A stretch of 64,000 bases of DNA from Devosia sp. 1566 (GCF_004005995.1 NZ_CP034767.1:3348001-3412000); one strand, 5' to 3'. Positions 17,385 through 26,813 are shown, numbered from the stretch's first letter. A program made the numbers and translations. Notes: generated by a model not told the origin, from the letters alone.

Positions 17385-17768
17385 ATGAGCTTAACCGACG
17401 AGAACAAGGCGTTCATCCAGGAAATGATCAGTTCAAAGAGGCGCCTCGAGGACTACCCCGATCGTTTCGACGATGACCTGATCATGCATGAACCAGCGTC
17501 CCTGCCCTTCGGGGGGACATATCGGGGATTAGGTGAGTTTCAGAAGTTCTATCCCGCGGTGCGGGCGTTCTATGACTTCGAGCGCTTTGAGCTGCTTGGA
17601 GTGTACGGTGATGGGGATATCGTGTTCGCCACCATTCGCGCAGGTCTGGTCGGTTCTGCCGGGACAATCCATTTGGCCGAGCAGTTTCTGTTTGCTGGAA
17701 GCAAGCTGGTGGAGGTTCGCTTGCACATTTGCGACGACGGTGCCGCAGCCAAGCGCCTGCGGCGATGA
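17385..17768 (+). CDS. SnoaL/NTF2-like protein
   Basis: A 127-aa protein with the NTF2-like fold seen in SnoaL-type cyclases and ketosteroid isomerase relatives: N-terminal helix (ENKAFIQEMISSKRRLEDYP), then DDDLIMHEPASLPFGGTYRG and a run of strands ending in LAEQFLFAGSKLVEVRLHIC. The start MSLTDENK at 17385 is chosen; the frame is open further upstream but reads across the promoter region. No catalytic assignment is possible. Divergent HxlR gene suggests inducible expression. Confidence 0.7.
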   Translation: MSLTDENKAFIQEMISSKRRLEDYPDRFDDDLIMHEPASLPFGGTYRGLGEFQKFYPAVRAFYDFERFELLGVYGDGDIVFATIRAGLVGSAGTIHLAEQFLFAGSKLVEVRLHICDDGAAAKRLRR

Positions 17769-17887
17769 GAGCGGCATTCCGGTTCGGCTCCGGACCGCCC
17801 CTTTGGGGTGGGTTGCGGAAGGTCTGCTTTAGTTTTCCCGAGTGGAAAAGCTGAGATCCAGTTGCCCATGGCTTGAAGAATCCTGTG
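17769..17887. repeat. short intergenic repeat copy (17786-17825)
   Basis: GGCTCCGGACCG, then TTTGGGGTGGGTTGCGGA, nearly the same as 43934-43973. A shorter match (GGGGTGGGTAGCGGA) lies at 16353. These appear to be a family of short intergenic sequences. Confidence 0.6.
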
Positions 17888-18019
17888 CTATCTAACGATT
17901 GCAGAGAGAAGCCCGGCAATAATAACATTGACTAAGCCATCGATAAAGCGGCTGTCAGAGCGTTCACTGGTGATGAGAAGGCGCCAATAGAGTAGGTCGC
18001 CGGCGGCATCGTTGAACAG
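17888..18019 (-). pseudogene. C-terminal remnant of a TetR-type regulator
   Basis: The minus strand reads LFNDAAGDLLYWRLLITSER then SDSRFIDGLVNVIIAGLLSA before TAG. The pattern (a DLLYWRLL helix, then FIDGLVN, then a hydrophobic last helix) is the end of a TetR-family ligand domain. A TAA lies directly upstream, and no helix-turn-helix part is found. The following 18020-18359 contains nothing else I can support. Confidence 0.5.
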
Positions 18020-18359
18020 TTAGGTGTTAGCTGCCCGACGACGGCGCTCGATCTGCAAACGGCCCCGGACGTCGTTGGCTAAGTCAGGGGTGCGTCACAA
18101 TGCCCTTTTCTTGCGTCAGGTTTCATTGCCACAACGTGACGTGGGGCGTACGCTCGCCTGCTCTCCGCAACAAAGCTTCACGGAACAGAGATGTACGTTG
18201 TATGGCTCCCATTCATACGAACGGCGGCTTCTCGGGAAACCACAAGTTAGCCTGGAACGATAGAAATGGGATCGCTACGTTCCGGCATTTTTATGCCTGC
18301 TTTTGGTAATTAAGACTGGGCTCGCGTTCAAAAGTGTACACTGCCTATGCCGGCGTGCG

Positions 18360-19286
18360 CTATTCTTCTTCGGTCATAACTAACTTGGAACCGCGAGCCT
18401 TGAACACTTCGGACACCCAGTCCACGAATATTCTCAATTTAGCATTCAGGTGCCGGTTGGGCGGATAAACGACATGGAGAGGATGCAGCGGCCGCGTCCA
18501 ATCTGTGAGAAGCGGTATCAAGCTTCCGTCCTCGATAAAAGGTTGCGCCATAACACCGAACGTCTGGCCGATGCCGAGGCCAGCCTTGATTGCCGTCAAA
18601 TGGGCAGTGATTTCATTGACGGCCACCTGTGCGTCGCCGCCTGTTTCGATTTCCTCGCCGCTCCGGTGAAAGAGCATCGGAAAAGGCTTAGACGTTAGCG
18701 ACGAGAAATAGTTCAGGCTGACATGCCCCCGATCAAGATCGGACGGGTGCTTGGGGATGCCATGGCGTTCAATATAGCGGGCGCTGGCGCAGGTCACATA
18801 ATCAAGCTCGCCGATCTTGCGAGCGATCAGTGAGGTGTCACCCAATTCACCGCCACGGATGACGCAATCCACGCCTTCGCCAATTAGGTCAACTGGGCGA
18901 TCACTGATACCCAAATAGAGTTCGATATCGGGATAAAGGTCGCGGAACTGCGGCAATGCGGGGATCAGTACGCAATTTGCCAACTGCGATACGATATCGA
19001 TCCTCAGTCGACCCTTCGGCTGCGCCTGGTTTAGCCTCACCGCCGCATTCATGTCCTCCAGTTCGGCGATCAGCCGATTGGAGCGTTCATAATATGCGGC
19101 GCCCTCTGGAGTCACGGCGACTTTGCGGGTTGTCCGCTGGATCAGCTTCGTGCCGAGAGAGGCCTCAAGGTCAGCGATCAGCTTGCTTGCCGTTGACCGC
19201 GGTAGGTTGAGTTGGTCGGCAGCTTTGGCGAATGTGCCGGCCTCGACGATGCGCACGAAAGTTCGAAGTGCCAGAAGCTGATCCAT
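18360..19286 (-). CDS. LysR-family transcriptional regulator
   Basis: A 308-aa LysR protein of the group that controls divergent oxidoreductase genes. The helix-turn-helix is at residues about 5-60 (ALRTFVRIVEAGTFAKAADQ, LPRSTASKLIADLE), followed by the linker helix and a substrate-binding domain (GRLRIDIVSQLANCVLIPAL; GLGIGQTFGVMAQPFI). It is divergently transcribed from an SDR gene with a 121-bp gap containing a perfect inverted repeat. That SDR is its likely target. Confidence 0.88.
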   Translation of the reverse strand: MDQLLALRTFVRIVEAGTFAKAADQLNLPRSTASKLIADLEASLGTKLIQRTTRKVAVTPEGAAYYERSNRLIAELEDMNAAVRLNQAQPKGRLRIDIVSQLANCVLIPALPQFRDLYPDIELYLGISDRPVDLIGEGVDCVIRGGELGDTSLIARKIGELDYVTCASARYIERHGIPKHPSDLDRGHVSLNYFSSLTSKPFPMLFHRSGEEIETGGDAQVAVNEITAHLTAIKAGLGIGQTFGVMAQPFIEDGSLIPLLTDWTRPLHPLHVVYPPNRHLNAKLRIFVDWVSEVFKARGSKLVMTEEE

Positions 19287-19306
19287 GAGTCCAAGTTAAT
19301 TCTGAC

Positions 19307-19324
19307 TATGCATGACCGTGCATA
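19307..19324. promoter_or_regulatory. inverted repeat, candidate LysR operator
   Basis: TATGCATGACCGTGCATA has 6-bp perfect arms (TATGCA/TGCATA) 20 bp upstream of the LysR start and about 85 bp upstream of the SDR start. Position and symmetry fit a LysR recognition site. Confidence 0.5.
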
Positions 19325-19407
19325 ATGAAATCAAAACTACGATCTTTAAGCAATAGGAAGGCGGCTCTAAATCCTGCCCAGAACTTACCCTAAGGACTGG
19401 ATTTATC

Positions 19408-20163
19408 ATGCACCAGAGATTTGACGCAAAAATCGCTGTCATAACAGGCGGCACATCTGGCATAGGCTTCGCGACCGCAAAGGCCTTAGCACAGGAAGGC
19501 GCGTTCGTATTTATTACCGGCCGTCGACAGGCAGAACTCGACGCCGCAGTAGCCGCGATCGGCGACAACGCTGTTGGCATTCAGGCGGACTCTTCCAACA
19601 TGAAAGACCTTGATCAGCTTTTCGATAGTATAAAAGCGCATAAAGGCCGGATCGACATATTGTTCGCTAACGCCGGTGGTGGCGCGATGCAGTCTCTTGG
19701 CGAAATTAATGAAGGGGACTTCGACGATACGTTTAACCGGAATGTTAAGGGCGTGCTCTTCACGGTGCAAAAAGCTCTTCCGCTTCTGGCCGATAACGCC
19801 TCTATCGTTCTGACTAGTTCGACTACCAGCATCATGGGCACCGCGGCTTTCAGCGTTTACAGCGCATCCAAAGCCGCCATTCGCAATTTTGCTCGCAGCT
19901 GGATCCTCGACGTCAAGGACCGCGGCATTCGCATTAATGTCGTAAGCCCCGGCCCAGTCCGGACGCCTGGCCTAGTCGATCTTGCTGGCCCTGATGCGAC
20001 GGCCCAGCAGAGCATGCTCGATCATCTGGCCAGCCAAATCCCGCTCGGTCGCATTGGTGAGCCCGAGGAAATTGCCAGGGCCGTGTTGTTCCTCGCCTCA
20101 GACGAGGCGAGCTTCGTGAACGGCGCGGACCTGTTTGTCGATGGTGGATTGGCGCAGATTTAG
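19408..20163 (+). CDS. SDR-family NAD(P)-dependent oxidoreductase
   Basis: A classical short-chain dehydrogenase of 251 aa: cofactor motif TGGTSGIG (residues about 12-19), NAG in LFANAGGG, catalytic Ser in IVLTSSTTS and YSASK with Tyr and Lys. GRR after the second strand suggests NADPH. The C terminus shows the family's [17 protein letters not shown] motif. The substrate is unknown; the pairing with a divergent LysR is typical of quinone/aldehyde-responsive reductases. Start ATG 19408 follows CTAAGGACTGG. Confidence 0.88.
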   Translation: MHQRFDAKIAVITGGTSGIGFATAKALAQEGAFVFITGRRQAELDAAVAAIGDNAVGIQADSSNMKDLDQLFDSIKAHKGRIDILFANAGGGAMQSLGEINEGDFDDTFNRNVKGVLFTVQKALPLLADNASIVLTSSTTSIMGTAAFSVYSASKAAIRNFARSWILDVKDRGIRINVVSPGPVRTPGLVDLAGPDATAQQSMLDHLASQIPLGRIGEPEEIARAVLFLASDEASFVNGADLFVDGGLAQI

Positions 20164-20729
20164 TGGCAGTGGTCCACGTCTCTAGGCGTCCTCGCCTTTA
20201 CGGCTTGCCGGTAAAAGCGACACGTTGACTAGTGTGACATCAGTGTCTGAAGGTGAGACCGCGATGCTGTACGGAATCGATTGGCCCAGCCGACCTCCAC
20301 GCCTCTGCAATGAAAGACGACCCGGTGGCTAGCTGACGTATTTGTATGTCGACTGCTGTGACCATGCTGCTCTCCAGCAATACGTTCAGCAGCAACTACA
20401 GTGCTGCTAGGCTGATGCCGAATGCCGTCCGCTTATCGGTAGCTGCAAAGTGGGCTCGAACGGCAGAAATGGGGTCGGCAGCAGTCCCTTGCCCCACTTC
20501 AACTCTGGGGTGGTTTGAAGACTGACAGCTTTTATTCGCTGACACGCATAAGCGGACGTCTGCTGCATGCCGCAAAAAAAGAAAGCGCTCATTTGGCGTG
20601 AATACTGTCTTGTGCGAACTGGCGGAGACCCGACCAACATAGGGACTGATGAGGTTCGTTTAACCCGCGGCGCAAACGCCGGTGGCGGCAGAACTAAGCC
20701 TCTTTGTAGTCTTCCTGACGAGCCCAACT
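20164..20729. other. intergenic region with MITE-like element
   Basis: About 560 bp without a supportable gene between the SDR gene and the end of the glycoside hydrolase operon. Its notable content is the 131-bp element with terminal inverted repeats (separate entry). Confidence 0.4.
20427..20557. repeat. 131-bp element with 10-bp perfect terminal inverted repeats
   Basis: Begins GTCCGCTTAT and ends ATAAGCGGAC. Inside is GAAATGGGGTCGGCAGCAG, matching the left part of the 133-bp repeats at 12070 and 35408. The 10-mer GTCCGCTTAT also occurs at 12238-12247. Structure and dispersal suggest a small non-autonomous or decayed mobile sequence. Confidence 0.55.
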
Positions 20730-22235
20730 TCACGCGGGGCGCACCCTAATAGCTAAGTGGGGTAGCCCGGGCAATTCGACAGCGAACGCTGCATCGGGCT
20801 TGCGGGGTTGGAAATGGGTACCGTGTCGGGTCGGATGGTTTTCCGGGGCGTTGATGATACGCGCCGGAACCACAGTCATGTTCCAGGTGTCTATAAGATC
20901 CACCTCGTACTTGCCGTTGTCCTGCGGCAGGCCGGTAGCCCAGATCACCGGCTGGTGCTCGCCGAAGTAGATGATCGTTGTGTCACCGTCACGAGCCCCA
21001 GAGATGCGGTTCCATGGGAAGCTCATTGCCGGGTCGATCGGCTCAAAGCCGTCTTGCGTGCTTTGCTCCAATACCTCCCGCAAGAAGCCTATTCGCTTCC
21101 AAGCTTGGCCGCGCAGCTCACCGCCCTTTGCCCACCAGATAAGATCTTCGGGATGGGAGAACGTCTCGCCATGTCCTGCGTAGCCCCCACGCATCGTGGT
21201 GGTCCAGAACCGGTGGGTCAACTCCTCAGCTGTTATGTTGCCCCAGCTTTGGATGATATTGCCTTCATACTCCGGTTCGTCGTTCACGACGGGCTTGCCA
21301 TATGCCAAGCGCCATTCCCCAGTACGCTTCACGTCCCAGTTCTGGATGCATACGTGGGTCACCCAAGCCTTACGATGGTCGTAGTTAGCCTCCAGATCAC
21401 CGTTGTGGATCGAGCGAAGATGTCCATAGGGATCGTTTTCCTCGATGATGTGGAAGTAACGGTCCCACTGGTGCAGGGGTTTGGTATCAAGCAGAAAATC
21501 ATACTCGTTGGCCAACGACCACCAGACATTGTGGTAGGCGGAAAGACGGGCCGTAAGATACGCAAAATACCGGTAATCCTGTTGCTCGTTCATGTCGCTG
21601 TAGCCCCAACGATCATATGGGTGGAGCATGATGATATCGGCCTGGATGCCCAGGTCGCCGAGCGCCTTCACCTGCTTCTCAAAGTGCCGGAAGCTCTCTG
21701 GGTTTGGACGGTCGAAGTCCAGCTCTCCCAAACCATCTCGCTGGTATACGTCATGCAACGCTTCGTTGACGTTGTAGGGGTAGTCCTTGGGAAATACCCC
21801 CATTCGCATCTTGTTGAAACGCGTTTTGCTCAACGTCGCAAGCGTCTTCTCCTGTTCGGGGAGGGGCTGGTGCGTCCAGGCGTAGCACGTGGTGCCGAAT
21901 GGCAGAAACGGCGTACCGTCCGCGTGGGCGAAATGGAAACGGTTGGCTACCCGGACAGGACCGTGGCAGCCAGGATGCGGTTCGGAGACCCTCAAACTTC
22001 CGGTCTTACCGTCCAGGTCCGGGGCACTGGATCGCGTTAAATATGTCCAATCCCCGATATTGTCGGGCATGAAGCGAATGCGGTAGACCCCTTCGCCGTC
22101 GTAAAAGCCCGGCACTCGAACGACACGCCCGTGCTGCTGGAACATCGCCTCGAGGGCAACCTCGAGGAACGGATTGCCTTCCGATGGGCCGTTCAGCGCG
22201 ACCTCGAAAACATCCCACTGGGCAATTGTTGTCAT
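20730..22235 (-). CDS. cytoplasmic glycoside hydrolase (DUF5060/DUF4038/DUF5605 type), copy 1
   Basis: A 501-aa glycosidase. An N-terminal beta domain (VFEVALNGPSEGNPFLEV, DUF5060-like) is followed by an apiosidase-like (DUF4038) TIM barrel (TPFLPFGTTCYAWTHQ; MLHPYDRWGY; NVWWSLANEYDFLL with the probable acid Glu; KPVVNDEPEYEG with further candidate Asp/Glu) and a C-terminal beta domain (ISGARDGDTTIIYFGEHQP). There is no signal peptide, so it should act on imported glycosides. The start is ATG 22235 behind AGAGGAAG; the longer frame is rejected. It shares roughly half its residues with 23422-24969, and is last in the importer operon. Confidence 0.82.
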   Translation of the reverse strand: MTTIAQWDVFEVALNGPSEGNPFLEVALEAMFQQHGRVVRVPGFYDGEGVYRIRFMPDNIGDWTYLTRSSAPDLDGKTGSLRVSEPHPGCHGPVRVANRFHFAHADGTPFLPFGTTCYAWTHQPLPEQEKTLATLSKTRFNKMRMGVFPKDYPYNVNEALHDVYQRDGLGELDFDRPNPESFRHFEKQVKALGDLGIQADIIMLHPYDRWGYSDMNEQQDYRYFAYLTARLSAYHNVWWSLANEYDFLLDTKPLHQWDRYFHIIEENDPYGHLRSIHNGDLEANYDHRKAWVTHVCIQNWDVKRTGEWRLAYGKPVVNDEPEYEGNIIQSWGNITAEELTHRFWTTTMRGGYAGHGETFSHPEDLIWWAKGGELRGQAWKRIGFLREVLEQSTQDGFEPIDPAMSFPWNRISGARDGDTTIIYFGEHQPVIWATGLPQDNGKYEVDLIDTWNMTVVPARIINAPENHPTRHGTHFQPRKPDAAFAVELPGLPHLAIRVRPA

Positions 22236-22352
22236 ATACTTCCTCTTGAACCTCGCTGCGCTTGGGCAGTCCCGAGTAGTAGATCGAAATGCGCTCTGCA
22301 GCGGTCGACAGGCCGATCCCATCGCGGCCCTGTTCGGGAGAGCCTGCAAACC

Positions 22353-23420
22353 CTACGGTGAACCTTCCAATCGTCGGCCACCCTCCTGCATGAACAGATG
22401 GCCCTTGCCCGGCGCAAAAGCGATCTGCAGGGTTTGCCCGGGGCGTACGTCGAGGCGGTCCTTGAACACGCCCGTCATCTCCGTCCCAGCAACTTCCAGG
22501 ACGATGTGCGTCTCCGCACCCGTGGGTTCGACGAGCAGCACCTTCGCCATGCGCCCCCCCTCGGACACGATCTCCAGGTGCTCGGGCCTGATGCCGTAGA
22601 CCAAGGCCTTGCCCTGGCCGTCGAGAGGGATCGTGCCCAGATCGAGCAATGTGCCGTCCTTGGCGCGCAGACCACCCGCTTCGGATTGCCCGCCGATGAA
22701 ATTCATGGATGGGGATCCGAGGAAACCGGCCACGAACATGTTCACCGGTCTGTCGTACAGGTCCAGTGGCGAGCCGAACTGCTCGACCCTGCCGGCGTTC
22801 ATCACAACGATCTTGTCGGCCATCGTCATGGCCTCGATCTGGTCATGCGTGACGTAGACGATGGTCGACTCGAGCCGTTGGTGGAGGGCCTTGATCTCCG
22901 CGCGCATCTGCACGCGGAGCTTGGCGTCGAGGTTAGACAAGGGCTCGTCGAACAGGAATACATCGGGGTCGCGCACGATCGCGCGCCCCATTGCGACACG
23001 CTGGCGCTGGCCTCCGGAAAGCTGGGAAGGCTTGCGACCCAGCAGAGGGGTGAGGCTCAGGATTTCCGCCGCCTCTTCGACCTTCCGGCGGATCTCCGGC
23101 TTCTTCATGCCCGCGATTTCAAGGGAGAACGCCAGGTTCTGGGCGACCGTCATCTGCGGGTACAAAGCATAGTTCTGGAACACCATCGCGATGTTCCGCT
23201 CCTTGGGGGAGAGGGCGTTCACCACCCTCCCGCCAATATCCACGCGGCCCTCCGATATCTCCTCGAGCCCGGCTATCATCCTGAGGAGCGTGGACTTGCC
23301 GCAGCCCGAAGGACCCACGAGGATGACGAACTCTCCATCCGCGATATCGATGTCGACACCATGGATGACCTGCTGCGCTCCGTATGCCTTTTGCACGCCC
23401 CTGATCGATATTGGTGCCAT
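22353..23420 (-). CDS. sugar ABC importer ATPase (UgpC/MsmX type)
   Basis: A MalK-type ATPase of 355 aa: Walker A GPSGCGKST, Q-loop VFQNYALYPQMT, signature LSGGQRQRVAMGRAI, Walker B VFLFDEPLSNLD, H-loop VTHDQIEAMT, then the C-terminal TOBE/OB region (GIRPEHLEIVSEG). It powers the permeases encoded at 24974-26772. The start is MAPISIRG at 23420, with AGGAGG in front; ten more upstream codons are open but overlap the preceding gene. It sits between the two glycosidase genes, an unusual placement that ties hydrolases and importer into one unit. Confidence 0.92.
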   Translation of the reverse strand: MAPISIRGVQKAYGAQQVIHGVDIDIADGEFVILVGPSGCGKSTLLRMIAGLEEISEGRVDIGGRVVNALSPKERNIAMVFQNYALYPQMTVAQNLAFSLEIAGMKKPEIRRKVEEAAEILSLTPLLGRKPSQLSGGQRQRVAMGRAIVRDPDVFLFDEPLSNLDAKLRVQMRAEIKALHQRLESTIVYVTHDQIEAMTMADKIVVMNAGRVEQFGSPLDLYDRPVNMFVAGFLGSPSMNFIGGQSEAGGLRAKDGTLLDLGTIPLDGQGKALVYGIRPEHLEIVSEGGRMAKVLLVEPTGAETHIVLEVAGTEMTGVFKDRLDVRPGQTLQIAFAPGKGHLFMQEGGRRLEGSP

Positions 23421-23421
23421 C

Positions 23422-24969
23422 TTATGACCTCCTACGGTCCTTGCGTGCACGTACTCGCACGGCTTGGTAAGGTTTTCCCGGCAGCTTTAGCCCGAAAGCC
23501 GCATTGGCCTGGTTCGAGACCTTTGCGCCGCCACTCACCCGTTGCGGATGAACGCGCGGCAAGTCGGCTCTTGGTAGAGATGTGACCGTCATGTTCCAAA
23601 CGTCGATGAGATCGATCTCCCAGTCGCCGTCCTCTTCGGGCAGCCCTTCCGCAAATTCCCTGGGCTGATGCTCCGAGAAATAGATGATGCGGACGTCCGC
23701 ATCCTGAACACCGGAGATCCGTACGTGGAAGCTCTCGCTTAAGCCTGTAAGCGGCTCGAACCCGTTCTTTACATCCTCGAGGAATATCTGGCGTGCGAAG
23801 GCAATCCTTGCTGGCGCCTCTCCTTTGAGCACTCCGCCCTTGGACCACCAAAGCTCATCTTCGGCGTTGAGATAACTCTCGCCATGGCCGATATAGCCGC
23901 CACGGCTGAGCGTACACCAGTACCGATCGACCAAGCTCTTGGCGTCGATGTTTCCCCAAAGCTTGGGTATATCGCCCTCGTACTCTGGTTCATCATTGAC
24001 GACGGGTTTGCCGTAGGCGTCTCGCCACTGCTCGGTCTTCCGAACATCCCAATTCTGAATGCAGACGTGGGTTACCCAAGGCTTGCGGTGGTCGTAGTTC
24101 TTGTCGGCGGCTCCATTGTGAATCGATTTGAGGTGACGGAGCGGATCCCCCTCCTCGATAAGCTGGAAGAAGCGGTCCCAAAGGCCCATGGGCTTTTGAT
24201 CAAGGAGGAAATCATACTCGTTGGCGAGGGACCACCAGACATTCCGGTAACTTGAAAGTCGAGCAACCACATATCTAAGATAACGAAGGTCCTGCTCCTC
24301 CGTCATGGTACAATAGCCCCACCGGTCATATGGGTGGAACAAGATAACATCCGCTTCGATGCCGAGTTCGCTCAAGCGGCCTACCTGTCTCTCGAAGTGT
24401 CTGAAGCACTCGAAATTGGGCCGGTCCATATCGTGGGTGCCGTCCACCGTTCGCTCGAACACGTGGTGCAGTGGTTCGTTGGTGTTGTAGATGTAGTCTT
24501 TGGGGAAAATGCCCATCCGAATCTTGTTGAATGGACTACTAGAGAGGGTCTGAAGCGTTTTCTCCTGCAACTCGGCAGTTTGATGTGTCCACGCATAGCA
24601 AGTTGTGCCGAACGGTAGAAATGGCGTCTCATCAGCGTAGGCGAAGTGAAATTGGTTGCGGGCTCGGACCGGACCGTGCACCCCAGCACGCGGCGGCACC
24701 GCAACAAAGCCTCCCACTAAACCATCCAGTTCAACGGCGTTCGAATGTAACTCGAACTTCCATTCGCCTTCGACGTCAGGGCAGAAACGCACCACGTACT
24801 TGCCGTTGCCATCGTAGAACCCCCAGACTCGAACGAGACGATTGCCAAGGGAGAAGGTTGCTTCCAGCTGCACATCAAGATAGGGATTTCCCTCGGCGGG
24901 CCCGCGGGCAACCGTCTCGAAAACGTCCCACACCGGAACCGTGGGGGCTGAGTGCTTTTGCGAGATCAA
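23422..24969 (-). CDS. cytoplasmic glycoside hydrolase (DUF5060/DUF4038/DUF5605 type), copy 2
   Basis: A 515-aa paralogue of the enzyme at 20730-22235, with the same three-part layout: VFETVARGPAEGNPYLDV, FLPFGTTCYAWTHQTAELQE, LFHPYDRWGYCTMTEEQD, VWWSLANEYDFLLDQ, KPVVNDEPEYEGDI and a C-terminal ISGVQDADVRIIYFSEHQP. It has no signal peptide. Translation seems to start at TTG 24969, five bases after the permease stop. The GH140-like relatives known are apiosidases; two diverged copies could handle different aglycones or anomers. That substrate is an inference from the family and the downstream pathway genes. Confidence 0.82.
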   Translation of the reverse strand: MISQKHSAPTVPVWDVFETVARGPAEGNPYLDVQLEATFSLGNRLVRVWGFYDGNGKYVVRFCPDVEGEWKFELHSNAVELDGLVGGFVAVPPRAGVHGPVRARNQFHFAYADETPFLPFGTTCYAWTHQTAELQEKTLQTLSSSPFNKIRMGIFPKDYIYNTNEPLHHVFERTVDGTHDMDRPNFECFRHFERQVGRLSELGIEADVILFHPYDRWGYCTMTEEQDLRYLRYVVARLSSYRNVWWSLANEYDFLLDQKPMGLWDRFFQLIEEGDPLRHLKSIHNGAADKNYDHRKPWVTHVCIQNWDVRKTEQWRDAYGKPVVNDEPEYEGDIPKLWGNIDAKSLVDRYWCTLSRGGYIGHGESYLNAEDELWWSKGGVLKGEAPARIAFARQIFLEDVKNGFEPLTGLSESFHVRISGVQDADVRIIYFSEHQPREFAEGLPEEDGDWEIDLIDVWNMTVTSLPRADLPRVHPQRVSGGAKVSNQANAAFGLKLPGKPYQAVRVRARKDRRRS

Positions 24970-24973
24970 TGGC

Positions 24974-25849
24974 TTATCCCTTCACGGCGCCGGACGTGAG
25001 CCCGCTGACGAAGTAGCGCTGGAAGATCATGTAGACGAGTATCGCTGGAAACACGGTCATCACGATGGCTGAATTGAGTTGGGCATAATCACGCGAGAAC
25101 TGCCCCTGGAAGGACATCAGCCCGAGTGGAAGCGTCCACATCTTTGGGTCCTGCAAAAGGACCAACGCCATTCCAAACTCGTTCCAGGTAGAAACAAAAT
25201 CAAGGATAAGTAAGGCAGCAAGCACTGGCAGGGAGATCGGTAAGAAAATTCTGCGGAAGACTGTGAAGTGGGATGCACCATCTATCAAGGCAGCCTCGGA
25301 AATCTCCTTCGGCACAGCCCTGAAGAAGCCGTGCAGGATGAAGACCTGGTACGGCACACCAAACGCGAGATACGCAAGGATCACCCCAGGGTAGCTGTTG
25401 ATGAGGCCCAATCCGTTCACCAGCGTGAAGATCGGCGCCAGCATCACCTGGAACGGGATCATCGCGCCAAAGAGTACGAAGACGAGGAGGAACTTGCCGA
25501 TACGCCCCAGATCGATGCGAGCTAGGGCATAGGCCGCCATGGCTGAGATTACGAGACCCAACGGCACCTTGATCAGAGTGATAATGAAGCTGTTGCGGAA
25601 AGTGGTCGAGAAGTTACCCCGCTCCCATGCACCCGCGAAGTTCTCGAAGCGCATGGTCTCCGGCGGTGCGAAGGCCGACGTGGACATGATCTCGGGATTG
25701 GTCTTGAGAGCCGTGAAAACGATGAAGACGAAGGGCGCCACCCAAATTAGGGCCACCGAGACCAGAACGATCCAGAGCACGATGAGAAGTGGGTCGCGAC
25801 GCTTGGCGGGAGCTTCCGCATCCTCCAGGCTGGAGATGATCGAGGTCAT
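24974..25849 (-). CDS. sugar ABC importer permease (MalG type)
   Basis: A 291-aa inner-membrane permease with six hydrophobic segments and the EAA loop EISEAALIDGASHFTVFRRI, which contacts the ATPase. Its N-terminal tail (TSIISSLEDAEAPAKRRDP) is cytoplasmic. The start overlaps the end of the upstream permease (ATGA, 25846-25849). It pairs with that MalF-type protein to form the channel for the substrate delivered by the binding protein at 26814. Confidence 0.92.
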   Translation of the reverse strand: MTSIISSLEDAEAPAKRRDPLLIVLWIVLVSVALIWVAPFVFIVFTALKTNPEIMSTSAFAPPETMRFENFAGAWERGNFSTTFRNSFIITLIKVPLGLVISAMAAYALARIDLGRIGKFLLVFVLFGAMIPFQVMLAPIFTLVNGLGLINSYPGVILAYLAFGVPYQVFILHGFFRAVPKEISEAALIDGASHFTVFRRIFLPISLPVLAALLILDFVSTWNEFGMALVLLQDPKMWTLPLGLMSFQGQFSRDYAQLNSAIVMTVFPAILVYMIFQRYFVSGLTSGAVKG

Positions 25850-26772
25850 CGCGAAGCCTCCTCACGTCGCTGGGACCAGCGAAGGTATGGGATGATGACA
25901 GCCAACGTAATAAGAAGAAGGATCACCGAAATGGCCGAGCCCCTCCCGAAGTTGAAGATCTGCATGGATTGCGTGAACGCCCAAAGTGCCAACATCTGCG
26001 TGGACTGAGCGGGGCCGCCCCCTGTCATGCCATAGACGATGTCGAAGGCTTTCAGCGAGGAGATGGTCGAAAGCACCAGTACGATGGTGATCGTCGTCAT
26101 GAGAGCCGGCAGTGTCACGTGGACGAAGCCCTGCCAACGGTTGCATCCATCAATGCGTGCCGCTTCCACCAGGGAGCGGTCAACGTTCTGCAGTCCTGCC
26201 AGAAACAGGACCATCGAAAATCCGACATGCTGCCAAGTGTAGGCAACGAACATGGAATAGAGCGCGACTTTGCGGTCGCCCAGCCAGTCCTGAATCAATC
26301 CTGTCATTCCCCAGGAGGTCAAGATCTGATTGAAGAGCCCGAAGAACGGATCGTACATCCACCGCCACATCGTTGCGACCGCAATGGGAGCAACAATGAC
26401 TGGCAAGTAGTAGATGGCTCGAAGCGGGACCCGACCGAACAGGTTTTCATTCAAACCAAGGGCAAGCAGCAGTCCGAGCACCGGCGGAAAGATTACGGAC
26501 ATGACGGTCCAGATCACCGTGTTCCTGAAGGCTGCCCAGAAAACGGGATCTTCCGTGAAGATGCGTCGGTAGTTCTCGACACCGATCCATGCTCGGTCGG
26601 CCGACAGCCCGTCCCAACTTTGAAAGCTCAGGAAGATCACCTCGATGATGGGCCAGATGGCGAAAGTGGCGTAGACGAGTATAGCCGGACCCATGAGCAT
26701 GGCGGCCTGCGTCCGAGGCGAACTGAACAGCTTAGGTGATGTCATTTGGAAGTCCGATGGTACGGGGTCCAC
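25846..26772 (-). CDS. sugar ABC importer permease (MalF type)
   Basis: A permease of up to 308 aa with six membrane segments and the EAA loop LVEAARIDGCNRWQGFVHVT. The start is uncertain: GTG 26772 has no clear ribosome site, and ATG 26745 (MTSPKLFSS) is an equally good choice. It is the second gene of the importer operon, directly after the binding protein gene. Confidence 0.9.
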   Translation of the reverse strand: MDPVPSDFQMTSPKLFSSPRTQAAMLMGPAILVYATFAIWPIIEVIFLSFQSWDGLSADRAWIGVENYRRIFTEDPVFWAAFRNTVIWTVMSVIFPPVLGLLLALGLNENLFGRVPLRAIYYLPVIVAPIAVATMWRWMYDPFFGLFNQILTSWGMTGLIQDWLGDRKVALYSMFVAYTWQHVGFSMVLFLAGLQNVDRSLVEAARIDGCNRWQGFVHVTLPALMTTITIVLVLSTISSLKAFDIVYGMTGGGPAQSTQMLALWAFTQSMQIFNFGRGSAISVILLLITLAVIIPYLRWSQRREEASR

Positions 26773-26813
26773 AGCAAAGGATTGCCGCAGACCCCAGACG
26801 CAAGCATCAAAGC

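Noticed and set aside
20808..22040. 410-residue plus frame opposite glycosidase copy 1
   Set aside because: It mirrors the real gene; the reverse strand shows a conserved enzyme with correct start and operon context.
22398..23585. 395-residue plus frame opposite the importer ATPase
   Set aside because: Antisense shadow of a canonical ABC ATPase.
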